Numbered from the stretch's first letter, positions 1 to 8,725 are shown. The stretch: DNA of 19,119 nt from Lactifluus volemus (GCA_022376515.1 WTXI01000524.1:1-19119); one strand, 5' to 3'. Numbers and translations: made by a program. Notes: generated from the letters alone by a model not told the origin.

Positions 1-1474
1 TTCGTGCGATACTGGTCTATTTTCCCATCAACTGGCCAACAATACTCTTCAAAGCACGCTTTCCTACAAATCACTTGTTTAATAATCACCAACGAGAGAG
101 GCCAAGAGGACGTACCAAGTTTCACATCCTCCGCGTACGAGCTGATAAACTTGGCACATTCAGAGACGCATTCCAGCATCTCCCCGAGGATTGTCGCCTG
201 CCTGGACTCTGGCTTGAGGTTTCTTAGCGTGTCCGCCTCTTCCGCAAACTCGAACGCATCGCGTATCGCCTCAAGCAGCTTTTGAATGTTGTCGTCACGC
301 TGAACCTGTTGTAGCAAAGTCTGGCGGGATGAAACAAAAAAAGATGAATATCCCAGATACTCTAATAAAGGAGAATGCAAGGAGACAAACGTCGGGGATC
401 TTCGAGAGCAGACTCCATGCTAGACTTGCATATGAATTTAGCTGAAGAACCGAAATTAGCTCAAGACGACTGGTTAGAAGCCGATACTGGTCATACTGCT
501 GCGATTGGAGTGATGGTGTCCATCACCCATTTCATGACATTCACAGCGGTCTTCCACGTATCAATAGCATTCATAGCTTCCTCGGCATGCTGAAGAGTTG
601 TATTTGTCTCACGCAGTGGCCTGTCTGCTACTGGTCGCATAAGACTACCGCTCGCAATGGGAAGGTCACCCTTCTGGTATAACGGAGACACGAGCGTGGT
701 AGCTGACGTGAGTTGCATGGCTTCAGCGTTGACTGGGACAATAAGACGTACAGCAGTTCCTTCAGCAACAGGGATATGAGCCACCGTATGGCTAGGGGTG
801 TTGACTACCCCAGTCAGAGAGGGACCCGTGTCCGGTGACATGGTAATCGTTAGAGAGAATGTGTTCGATTCCGTTGAATGTATATCGGGCCCATCGGCAC
901 TGGTGAAATCAATATCGACTTCTATACATAGCATGCTCAGCAAGATGTATGAGAAACAATTCTAAGAACAGACGAACCATGTCGGGGCTCACAGACTATC
1001 TCTTTCCTTCCAACAAGAATGTCTCTGGTCATGGTCTTCTTCGCATAAACAGACACTCCAATGCTTGACAGTGGTTGTACGGCACTGCGGGAGACCTCGG
1101 TTTTGTATAGGAATAAAGATGTGTGATTTCTCACAATGCATCGACTATCTCGTTCCACTCTACGCGCTGAGCCACGCTCCGCACAGATCTCGATTCCCAT
1201 GTTTTCTCCCCATAGGTCACAGTGACATGAAATAGTCTTTTCTTCCCAAGGAAGGTCTTGAGACGGGGTAGATTTTGAGCTCTGAGTACTGGAAGGGGAC
1301 ATAAGTTTGCTACTTGTCTGAGGGTGATCATAGAGATACGTACCAGTCACGTTCAGCAAGCCTGGTTGGATTTCGCTGGCTTGAGGGCGACTGACTGACG
1401 TTACACCTGGCCTACAGTAATGATTAACAAAGGGACATTGGGTGAGAGACGTTGGGATACAAATTTGTGCTCAT
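1..1474 (-). CDS. NLR-like gene 1, 5' part (C2-like domain plus helical region), runs off the left edge
   Basis: Partial gene of 8 exons (minus strand, 5' to 3'): 1474-1461, 1411-1344, 1288-1135, 1084-978, 921-497, 441-391, 320-116, 63-1; about 362 codons. All seven introns are GT-AG, 49-70 nt, and phases join in frame. The start ATG (1474) was chosen because the paralogue at 16370 has the same 14-nt first exon followed by an intron ending in a similar TTAATCAT...TAG tract. Residues about 28-120 resemble a C2 domain (VLRAQNLP start, VEWNE, SVYAKK, DILVGRKEI). Exons 6-8 match the helical stretch that precedes NACHT in the paralogue, including LLQQVQRDDN. Exons 3, 4, 6 and 7 have exactly the paralogue's lengths (154, 107, 51, 205 nt). 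Oddity: in exon 8 one base appears missing near 32-34 relative to the paralogue, producing TAG at 19-17. The gene may therefore be broken, or this may be a sequence error. A NACHT domain would lie outside the window. Confidence 0.8.
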
Positions 1475-2953
1475 CTGAGTGTATGCAAATGCAGTATTCC
1501 TTAGATTGAGATACAAGTAAGACCCGGAAGGTAGGAGGTGATATGAGAGATCGGGGCGGCAATCACTCAGGGCTGGACTGACGGCGCTTCTTTATCGATC
1601 TCCAACAACAATAACAAACATTAGTCAACCGTCCTGGTGCTCGTCCGCCTTCTCGAGGCATATTATTCAAAACATGGCCTTGTTGTCGACTAGCCGTCGT
1701 TGGCTTTTCCATTCCCCAATGTCAGCAGAACTGGTCTGGTCTGGTCTGGTCTGGATCCTGCCAGTGAAAAGCGGGTAAATTTAAAAAGGATGCTGGATTG
1801 CGCCCTGTTGCTTTGGCTTCGAGGTGACAATTTGTGCCAGTGTTTCTAGTAGCCCACTTTTCGCTACTATGTACTGCATGGACTTCGATCACGTCTCGGG
1901 TCATCCGCCAAATCAGTTTCAAGTGCCAGTGACACAACCCTCGTGTCCGAATACTTTGAGCTTTACGTTAACACCCATACCATATGCTTAACCACTAGGT
2001 AATCAGAGGTCAGAGATGTATTGAAAGTTACCCAAATCATCGTAGAAACAACAACAATACTCACCACTTGCATAGCCAGTTGACTATGGATCAGTAGCTT
2101 ACTGTAATGGCGTGCAGGGCTTCCAGCGCGCGGGTGCCACTTCACCGCAGCCTTTTTTGCGCGTCATCATTCTATCATATACTGTCAGAAAGATTTTATT
2201 ATTTGACTGAAAGGCTTGACGCTTGGCGTGACGACTAGACAAATATGTCGTATTCAAACACACCCTTACCCAAAGCGCGTCCTCTATCCGCGTCTCCAGC
2301 AGAGCCCGCCGCGCATCCGCTCCTCTTCCCAATCTCCACAAATACACCTTTTCATCACTCCCATCTCTCGTCTCCGCTCTTTCATCTTTCTCTTCTTTTG
2401 GAAACCTCGGATGCCTACCCACAGCGAACCATTGCAATGTTCCCATTGCCTGCTCGTTGGCATTTTTTCGCAAAGAAGACACGATGCCATTTCGTGGCGA
2501 CATACCTGGGCGACCAGAGACGCAAGTCGGGAGATGGCATGCGATACGGAACAAGGAATGGAGGTGGCTGTTCAAGGCGTAGAAATCCTGTTGACCGAAG
2601 GCGTGGATTGGGAAAAAATATGGAGTGGTAGCCCAGAAGGCGACAGATTTCCCTTTGCACTGTGAGGACCTAGGTACGAGTATACCTTCTATCACTCGTC
2701 CCGTTGTGCGATAACTCTGTCAGGCTATAGAAGAAAGGACGTGCGTACAATTATCACCCTCACAGACAACGCTCCTCAGGGCCTCAATAAATCACTTTCC
2801 TGTTTTCCACCGACCAAGGTCCGTTCTCCTTTACGCGTCTTGCGCATCCCGCAATAATTTTCTCTTCGAGGCAAGACCTTTTTGGCTCTTACACGCCCTT
2901 CGTGACGGGAAGACCATATACACTTATCTTTAATTGTTCAGTAAACTCTTCTG
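1475..2953. other. Intergenic stretch, no supported gene
   Basis: This holds the 5' leader and presumed promoter of NLR gene 1 on its left side. The minus-strand words GTGATTGCC (1566-1558) and ATCTCTCATA (1551-1542) recur upstream of the second NLR gene (16310-16318 and 16322-16331), so part of the leader was copied with the gene. Open frames on both strands between 2099 and 2695 overlap each other, show no motif I recognise and are rejected as genes. The only other structure seen is the CTGGT tandem repeat at 1731-1754. Confidence 0.5.
1731..1754. repeat. Pentanucleotide tandem repeat (CTGGT)4.8
   Basis: Four perfect CTGGT units are followed by a partial CTGG. It is a short microsatellite in non-coding sequence upstream of NLR gene 1; no function is implied. 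Confidence 0.9.
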
Positions 2954-3553
2954 GTGCTGTTCGGATCGCACTCTCGGCTGGTCCACGGCCAACTGCGGAC
3001 GACATTTCATGGGCTACGCGCCATCACAAGGGCCGAGGGTCCTCTCTTCAATGAGCTCAATAACATGAACCTGACTAGGCTCCTCATCTCCGCTATCGAG
3101 AAGAGCATGCTCACCGACCTAGCAGCTAGGGGTGATGGATTCTATCTCGTTGTACTGCGTGATGGTGGTCCGTGGCAAATACATCACATCATGTCTGGCG
3201 GCCCCTCGCGTGGGACAATGGCACTTGAGGCAGAGACTGCTCCCAGGAGGGCACATCGGTTCAGGTACGGCACCTGTTTCACTGCTGCGTTCTGTAGAAA
3301 AATTATCCAGATATTGTTTGAATAGCTATTTCACCGTCCCAATGACGATGCCGTGCCCATTGTATGGCCTCACCCCTCGAAGAACACCCTAACATCATTG
3401 GCTGCGCTAGAGTCCGACTCGGCAGCAGCAGAAGAAACGATGGTCGCAGTTGTTGAACATGCGTTCGTGGCCGCGAACGAGAATGGATCCATGGTGGGTC
3501 GCGGTGACGAAGTGGCCTGGACATGCTGTACGAGCTCCTGGGAGCCCGAGTGA
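2954..3553 (+). pseudogene. Unrecognised host gene or gene remnant, two exon-like blocks
   Basis: Block 1 (2954-3264) reads as protein-like sequence with phrases such as LNNMNLTRLL, LAARGDGFYLVVLRDGG and PWQIHHIMSG. It ends at a plausible donor (GTACGG at 3265). Block 2 (3326-3553) reads FHRPNDDAVPIVWPHPSKN and ends in TGA at 3551-3553. A GT-AG intron of 61 nt (3265-3325) would join them but leaves the frame off by one, so the gene is either broken or modelled wrongly. No ATG precedes block 1 in frame (TAA at 2942-2944), so upstream exons would be needed. I do not recognise the family, and the call rests on codon-like composition only. It could also be a chance open frame. Confidence 0.35.
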
Positions 3554-3572
3554 GTTCGAGGGTGAGTTCGAG
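3550..3572. repeat. Short direct repeat GTGAGTTCGAG, two copies
   Basis: GTGAGTTCGAG occurs at 3550-3560 and again at 3562-3572 with one base between. It is a minor local duplication at the end of the preceding remnant. Confidence 0.85.
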
Positions 3573-4209
3573 AGATGGAGAGGGGCCGGTTAAGGCAGCA
3601 GAAATAGACAAGCGCCGAGACGACGAGGACGCTCGCGGCACGATTTGGAACAGGGACACGAGGTGTTCGAGAACGAGAACGTGGTGTCGAGACGTAGAGT
3701 TGAAGGTAGTTTCGTTAGAGACGAGAAAGCGAGAAGGAAACTTGGTTTCTTAGCAGATGAAGTGATCCAAATCAATGAGGGATTTATTGGATGGCCATTG
3801 AGCAAGGCCATTTATCTACTCTGTAGCAGATCTAAGATAAATTTCTGAAGTCAACAAAAGTAGTAAGTCTCAATAGCTAGCTCGAGATGTTATTTCGGGA
3901 GGCAGAGGTGAAACACAAAAGTATAAAGAAAGGAGTGAATATGGTATGGTTGAAGTAGGTCTGTAAGGCGTCGGCCGTAGGGACGTTGCATCGGATGACG
4001 CCCCGATGGGCTCAGGCCTCGCGCGAAAGCACTCGATAATACGGAAAAAGAGGAAGTGGGAGCGGCAGTAAAGTTGGAAACGCTGTCGTAGGTGTCGTCT
4101 CGTAGTGCCAGTGTAAGACTTTGGTACCGCGAGTAGTCTCTAGCGTTACAAAGTCCTGTTGTAGATTAGATTATGAATGAGATTTTGACTTTAAAACTTC
4201 TCCAAAGGC
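3573..4209. other. Non-coding flank left of element A
   Basis: No gene is supported here. The sequence immediately left of the 5' LTR ends in AAGGC (4205-4209). It shows no resemblance to element B, which abuts the other end of element A. Short open frames on both strands between 3573 and 3850 carry no recognisable motif. Confidence 0.5.
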
Positions 4210-4292
4210 TGTTACGGAATGCAGGACAAGTTGGACCTTATGCTTCCTACACACGCTTACTCATCCTGATGACGTCCCTTCCACATGGCTCT

Positions 4293-4435
4293 TATTGTGC
4301 TGACTGATTCTATTGTTCTGACTTCCTATTGTTTGTCTTGTTTCGTCCAGTGTTATTGTCCCGAGCCTCTATTGTTCGCGTTCGTTATTGTTCTTGACCT
4401 CATGCCTATTGTCCACCCTAGTTTGGTAGAACAAT
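4293..4435 (+). promoter_or_regulatory. U3 array of TATTGT motifs (7 direct copies plus 1 inverted core)
   Basis: TATTGT occurs at 4293, 4311, 4327, 4354, 4370, 4386 and 4407, and the inverse AGAACAAT lies at about 4428-4435. Two direct copies extend to ATTGTTCT, matching the inverted one. The whole set recurs in the 3' LTR. ATTGTT is the core bound by many HMG-box proteins (for example yeast Rox1), so an enhancer or repressor array is a reasonable guess; the binding factor is unknown. Confidence 0.5.
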
Positions 4436-4447
4436 TAGCATAAACTG

Positions 4448-4455
4448 TATAAGTA
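4448..4455 (+). promoter_or_regulatory. TATA box of the 5' LTR promoter
   Basis: TATAAGTA lies here; the 3' LTR has TATAAATA at the equivalent place. The start of the primer-complementary sequence (4481) is 33 bp downstream of the first T, a normal distance for a transcription start, so the RNA probably begins at or very near 4481. Confidence 0.7.
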
Positions 4456-4480
4456 GGCCCCCGCTGGTAGCTTGTACCCC

Positions 4481-4492
4481 AGCTTCGGCTTT
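4481..4492 (+). other. Self-primer sequence at the predicted 5' end of the element A transcript
   Basis: AGCTTCGGCTTT is the exact reverse complement of 4726-4737 and is conserved in the 3' LTR (11720-11731) although neighbouring bases there differ. At the predicted RNA 5' end it could fold back onto the primer-binding site, as known for Tf1 of fission yeast. Confidence 0.75.
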
Positions 4493-4598
4493 GACCTGAA
4501 TCGACTTGTTTCCCTCTCCTGAAAGACAGAACTCTCCTCTCCTCCTTCCCCTCTTTCTCTTTCCCTCTTACACGCCCTAATAAGGCTACTGAAGCTTG

Positions 4599-4676
4599 GT
4601 GGTTGTGCTACAAACACCACAAGGCTCTGCGCGTCGTTACCTTGGGTAACCCTGAGCCTAGGTCTAAGGAGAGACC
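4599..4676 (+). other. Three short hairpins in the U5 part of the LTR
   Basis: H1 (4599-4620): GTGGTTGT, loop GCT, ACAA, a 3-nt bulge, CCAC. H2 (4636-4650): GTTACC, loop TTG, GGTAAC, a perfect 6-bp stem. H3 (4661-4676): GGTCT, 6-nt loop, AGACC. All three can form in the 3' LTR as well. H2 there has a different sequence (GACACT-TAG-AGTGTC at 11874-11888) but the same shape. They lie between the predicted RNA start and the primer site, where Tf1-type elements are known to need RNA structure for primer cleavage; a function here is inference. Confidence 0.6.
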
Positions 4677-4725
4677 AGAACCACTTGAACCCTAGTTGGG
4701 ACCCGGCCCTAGTCGAGCCGTAACA

Positions 4726-4737
4726 AAAGCCGAAGCT
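4726..4737 (+). other. Primer-binding site of self-priming type
   Basis: AAAGCCGAAGCT starts at the first base after the 5' LTR. It does not begin with TGG, so it does not fit the CCA end of a tRNA. It is perfectly complementary over 12 nt to 4481-4492, and the pairing stops exactly at the LTR boundary. Only 12 nt separate it from the gag ATG at 4750. Confidence 0.75.
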
Positions 4738-4749
4738 CTTACCCAGTAG

Positions 4750-6752
4750 ATGTCCACTTGGGACTATCTACAGCAACCAACCTATCTGCGGATCAAAGAA
4801 TTGTTGATCGACGCACATTTGAACAAGAACGAGGCAATACAGAAACAGTATAACGCCAAGCGAAGATCGGAACAAAGGTGCTGGAAAGAAGTCAGCATTT
4901 CCTGCGTACGCACCATTGGACACCTAGAAACGATCTTGGGAGCAGGAACAGAGTTGTTCCAATCTGAGCAAGGAAACACACTGATCCTCTACCTACCGGG
5001 GGATCACATTGCCTTCCATACGCAAGGCTGGACAGGAATAACGACGGGTCTTTAATCGTTGTCTGGGATACCAACGAAGACGACCTTGGAACCAGGGTCA
5101 TCCCCAGAGAGGACGACGACCTAACCATTGAACAGAAAGGGAGCATCAGGTTCCTAGAAGAAAGGAGACAAACGCACCAACTATACCAGAAACCAACGAC
5201 CTATCACTCCTACCACGAAGAGGCAGGGTCAAGAACCAAGTACAGGTCCCCGTGCGAATTCATCAACAATCGGTGGTACAACATCTACTGGTCAAATAGC
5301 GAGTACTGGACCGACCCCACCATGAAGTTCACTAAATACGATTACATCCTTAACGAACTAGAACTCCCCCCCTCGATGCAGCCATCAGAAGCCAGTGAAA
5401 ACGAAAGTGAAAGCGAAGATGGGACGACGTCCCCCAAACAGGATTCGGCAGGAGCAAACTCTTCCTCTGAGGGTAGCCAAACCAGAGCACCCCCGCCTAC
5501 ACAAGAAAATGAAGAGCCTAGGATGGTTACACCAATCACCCCCATAGACCACGCCATGAGTGCTCTTAGCATCACTTCACCGACCCCCACGTTTACCCGC
5601 TCAGCAACCCTGACGCAGCCAACCCAGACCACAGCAATGGCCGGGCCAAGCCAGGGTGGCGGAGGCGGTGGTGGCGGAGGCGGTGGTGGCGGTGGCGGTG
5701 GTGGTGGTGGCGGCGGTGGTGGTGGTGGCGGTGGTGGCGGCGGAGGAGCGGCAGCTGCAGCAGTCGGGGCTCAACCAGTTGCCCCTCCAAGAAATGGCCT
5801 AAAAGGGATCCCACCTACGCCATTCAAAGGAGACAAGAGCTTGTACGATGTCTTCAAAACTGAATGGAGGATGTACAAAGCCATCAATCGAAACCACGAT
5901 GACATGCTCGTCCCCTACAACCGTGTCATGACAATGCTAGGGATGGTCAAAGGACCTCTGGTGTCAGCATGGGTACAAGACTACCTAGACACAATCGAAC
6001 AAGAAGTGGTCCAGCATGGAGAAAACGCGGAAATCCTCTGGGACAATTTTGAAAACGCTCTAGACGACGCCTTCAAAGACACTAACGAAGAAGACGACGC
6101 AATCACAAGACTAGAGCACTTAGAAATGAAGAAAGGGAACCTGGCTCAATACACGGCCGAATTCAATCGTCTCAGAAAGAAGGCGGGATGGGACGCCGAT
6201 AGCAGCGGCACCATCAGAATGTACAAGAGGGGACTAGACCTAGGGCTCCTCACCAGCATGCTCAAGCAGGTAGGGGCCAACCCCATCACCATGAAAGATT
6301 GGCAGGAGCTGGCCACTCAGCACCACGACGCGTACCAACAACTGAAGCACGAAATCAGTTTCAGGAAAGACGTCCCTCGGTGGGCCAGCCAACTCATGGC
6401 CAAGAAGAAAGAGACCCCCCCTCAGAAGGATCCTTGGGCCATGGATATTGATGTCACTAGAACCGACTCAGCTAAAGCGGACGAAAAGCAAAGGCTGAGA
6501 AAGGAGGGACGGTGTTTCTTCTGCAAAGAACAAGGACACCTCTCTAGGGATTGCCCTAAAAAGAAAGGACAAAACAATCCCAAACCTCCACAGCAGCCCA
6601 GAGCTAGAGTCAGCAAGAAGGAGGATGACGAAACCACACAAGTCGGTGATGACGAGGATCCCATCCAGATGCTGAGGAACATCAGGGCCAAGATTGGGAA
6701 GGGAGCCTTCAACGGTGCCTTGGATGGGCTGGTAGAAGAAGAGGATTTTTGA
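4750..6752 (+). CDS. gag: Gag polyprotein of element A (N-terminal part frameshifted)
   Basis: Structural protein that would assemble the virus-like particle. The main open block is 5322-6752 (476 residues from its first ATG) but the frame is open upstream to about 5022 with good protein-like sequence. An ATG at 4750, 24 nt after the LTR, opens another frame that joins it after one missing base near 5015-5022. The full gag would then be about 667 residues, with the break an acquired frameshift or a sequence error. Counting from 5322: an acidic, Ser/Pro-rich N-terminus, a 31-glycine tract followed by five alanines (112-147), a capsid-like region (about 160-345), and a CCHC zinc knuckle (398-411, C-x2-C-x4-H-x4-C) that would bind the RNA. 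It ends in TGA at 6750-6752, where pol begins in the -1 frame. Confidence 0.9.
5655..5762 (+). repeat. GGN microsatellite encoding 31 glycines then five alanines
   Basis: 31 consecutive glycine codons (GGT, GGC and a few GGA) run from 5655 to 5747, and five alanine codons follow to 5762. The tract is in frame within gag, in the linker between the acidic N-terminus and the capsid-like region. The antisense strand gives a histidine-rich open frame that is a by-product. Confidence 0.95.
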
Positions 6753-6784
6753 ATGGCTCGACCCGCGCAGCCTGGGTACGAGCC
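6743..6784 (+). promoter_or_regulatory. Candidate -1 ribosomal frameshift signal at the gag-pol junction
   Basis: Gag ends GAT TTT TGA; pol is open in the -1 frame through this point and has no ATG before its protease active site. The T5 run (6746-6750) lets a Phe tRNA on TTT slip back one base just before the stop. Five bases after the TTT, GGCTCG (6755-6760) pairs with CGAGCC (6779-6784), with an inner CCC/GGG pairing (6762-6764 with 6774-6776), a suitable stimulatory hairpin. An alternative is re-initiation at the ATG directly after the stop (TGAATG), which would then need a one-base repair near 6816. Confidence 0.5.
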
Positions 6785-8725
6785 CGTCTTACTCAAATAT
6801 GTCGTATCTCGAGAACCAATACACTGGACATTCCCCTATCGTTCACGAGTGCGACCAAGACGGCTGCCGAAAAAGCATTACTCGATAGTGGTGCTACCGA
6901 AAATTTCATCGACCCAAGGATGGTGGAAAAACTAGACCTGGGATCCATAGACCTCCAGGAACCACGAACAGTGTTCAACGTGGATGGAACGGAGAACCAA
7001 GATGGTAAAATCACCAGCTACTGTCTCCTCAACATCCTCAAGGGACGCAAAGAAGCCGCCCAGATCTTCTACATCACAAATTTGGGCGAAGATCGAATCA
7101 TCCTGGGATACCCCTGGCTACGGGAGTTCGACCCTCAGATCAATTGGAAAGAAGGAAAGATTCGAGGGCCGCCTATCAAACTATCCACCACCGGACGGAG
7201 TTGGAAGCTGAAGTGGGCAGCTCGAAGAATGAAAGCGTGCAAAACAAGTTTCAGTCAACAGTGGGCACAACGAGAAGGAAAAGGACAGAGCAAGGTGGTC
7301 GTACCAGAGCAGTTCCAGAAATACGCCAAAGTGTTCTCAGAAGAAGAGGCAAAGCGCTTCCCCCCTTCACGCCCAGAAGACCTCGTTATCACGCTTCTGC
7401 CAGAGGCCCCAAAGACCATCAATTGCAAGACATACAAACTAACGGCGGAAGAGACCAAATCCATGAGGGCATTTCTCATAGAACAACAAGACAAGGGATA
7501 CATCACGAGGTCAAAATCCGCATGGTCCAGTCCTTTCTTCTACATCAAGAAGCAGGATGGGAAATTAAGACCCGTCTACGATTACCGAAAAGTGAACGAA
7601 TGGACGGTGAAGGATGTATATCCCCTTCCCCGCATCGACACCATCTTCGACCAAATGGGAGATGCCAAGCTGATGTCCAAATTCGACATTAGGGATGGAT
7701 ATTACAACATTCGGATTCACCCGGACAGCCAGTGGATCACGGCAGTGAAGACAGACGAGGGACTATTTGAAGCCAAAGTCATGCCTTTCGGATTATGTAA
7801 CGCACCCGCCGCTTTCCAACGAATGGCAGACCGCATCTTCGCTGATCTGAAAAAGAAATACCCCCGATGGGTCCACTGGTACCTGGATGACTTCCTCATC
7901 GTGACCCCTGACGACCCAGAGCTACACGATCAAATTACCAAAGAATACCTAGAAGTTCTAGAGAGGGAGTCGCTCTTCCTGAAGCCAGAAAAATGCCAGT
8001 TCGCCAAAAGGGAGATCGAGTTTCTGGGATACGTCATCGACCAGGGCACCATTCGCATCGACCCTAGCAAGAAGCACGGTCTAGCAGACTGGCCGCGACA
8101 ACTGAAATCAGTCCGGGAGGTCCGCAGCACGCTCGGGGTCTTGGGCTATCAACGGCAGTTCATCCCAGGATTTGCCAATGTTGCTAGACCTCTGACTAAC
8201 TTACTAAAAAAAACGACCAAGTTCGAGTGGACCGAAGAATGTACGCAGGCAGTGGATCGACTAATCAAGGCGGTCACTAGTGACCCGGTCCTACAAAGAC
8301 CTAACTTGGCTGAACCATTCATCTTAGAAGTCGACGCTTCACAGTACGCTAGTGGAGCGATCCTCCACCAACCTGATGAAGATCGAAAGCTGCGCCCTGT
8401 GGGATATTACTCGCGGACGTTCAACCAAGCAGAAAGGAACTACGACATCCACGACCGAGAGCTGCTGGCAATGATCCGAGGTCTGGAGCACTGGCGGCAC
8501 CTTCTACTGAGCTCCCCACACATCATCACTGTTGTCAGCGACCACGCCAACCTTCAATACTATAGGGAAGCGCACAAAATCAGTCGACGAGTGGCGCGTT
8601 ACATCCCGAAAATGGCAGAATATAACATGAAGATTGTTCATCGACCAGGAAAGACTAACAAGGCCGACCCATTGTCGCGACGACCAGGATGCGACCAGGG
8701 GAGAATGACCACGAGGATGTGCTAG
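6749..8725 (+). CDS. pol: Pol of element A: protease, reverse transcriptase, RNase H
   Basis: Open block of 658 codons in the -1 frame relative to gag. Residues counted from 6749: an aspartic protease with DSGAT at 46-50; reverse transcriptase with the first catalytic Asp at 313 (FDIRDGYYNI), the conserved PFGLCNAP motif and YLDD at 378-381; RNase H with the acidic triad D529, E571 and D598. The order and motifs are those of Ty3/gypsy elements, and every catalytic residue I could check is present. The block ends at TAG (8723-8725) only because one G seems to be lost from the run at 8698-8701; the next frame continues the protein. It would normally be made as a Gag-Pol fusion and act inside the particle to process proteins and copy the RNA into DNA. 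Confidence 0.93.
   Translation: MNGSTRAAWVRARLTQICRISRTNTLDIPLSFTSATKTAAEKALLDSGATENFIDPRMVEKLDLGSIDLQEPRTVFNVDGTENQDGKITSYCLLNILKGRKEAAQIFYITNLGEDRIILGYPWLREFDPQINWKEGKIRGPPIKLSTTGRSWKLKWAARRMKACKTSFSQQWAQREGKGQSKVVVPEQFQKYAKVFSEEEAKRFPPSRPEDLVITLLPEAPKTINCKTYKLTAEETKSMRAFLIEQQDKGYITRSKSAWSSPFFYIKKQDGKLRPVYDYRKVNEWTVKDVYPLPRIDTIFDQMGDAKLMSKFDIRDGYYNIRIHPDSQWITAVKTDEGLFEAKVMPFGLCNAPAAFQRMADRIFADLKKKYPRWVHWYLDDFLIVTPDDPELHDQITKEYLEVLERESLFLKPEKCQFAKREIEFLGYVIDQGTIRIDPSKKHGLADWPRQLKSVREVRSTLGVLGYQRQFIPGFANVARPLTNLLKKTTKFEWTEECTQAVDRLIKAVTSDPVLQRPNLAEPFILEVDASQYASGAILHQPDEDRKLRPVGYYSRTFNQAERNYDIHDRELLAMIRGLEHWRHLLLSSPHIITVVSDHANLQYYREAHKISRRVARYIPKMAEYNMKIVHRPGKTNKADPLSRRPGCDQGRMTTRMC

Larger units (their letters stand above)
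4210..4725 (+). repeat. 5' LTR of element A (516 bp)
   Basis: It begins TGTTACGG and ends CCGTAACA, an 8-bp terminal inverted repeat with canonical TG/CA ends. The first 95 bp and the last roughly 40 bp are identical to the 3' LTR, while the middle and especially the U5 part differ. From the TATA box at 4448-4455 and the primer complement at 4481, U3 is taken as about 4210-4480 and R-U5 as about 4481-4725. A long pyrimidine-rich stretch (about 4508-4570) shows several small indels between the two LTRs. Confidence 0.95.

Noticed and set aside
2099..2695. A 198-codon open frame on the minus strand, overlapped by open frames on the plus strand
   Set aside because: No domain or motif is recognisable, both strands are open over the same stretch, and no splice or start context supports it.
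4726..4743. A conventional tRNA primer-binding site
   Set aside because: The sequence after the LTR does not begin TGG, and the 12-nt match to the element's own RNA start explains it better.
5593..5814. Histidine-rich open frame on the minus strand within gag
   Set aside because: It is the antisense of the GGN glycine tract.
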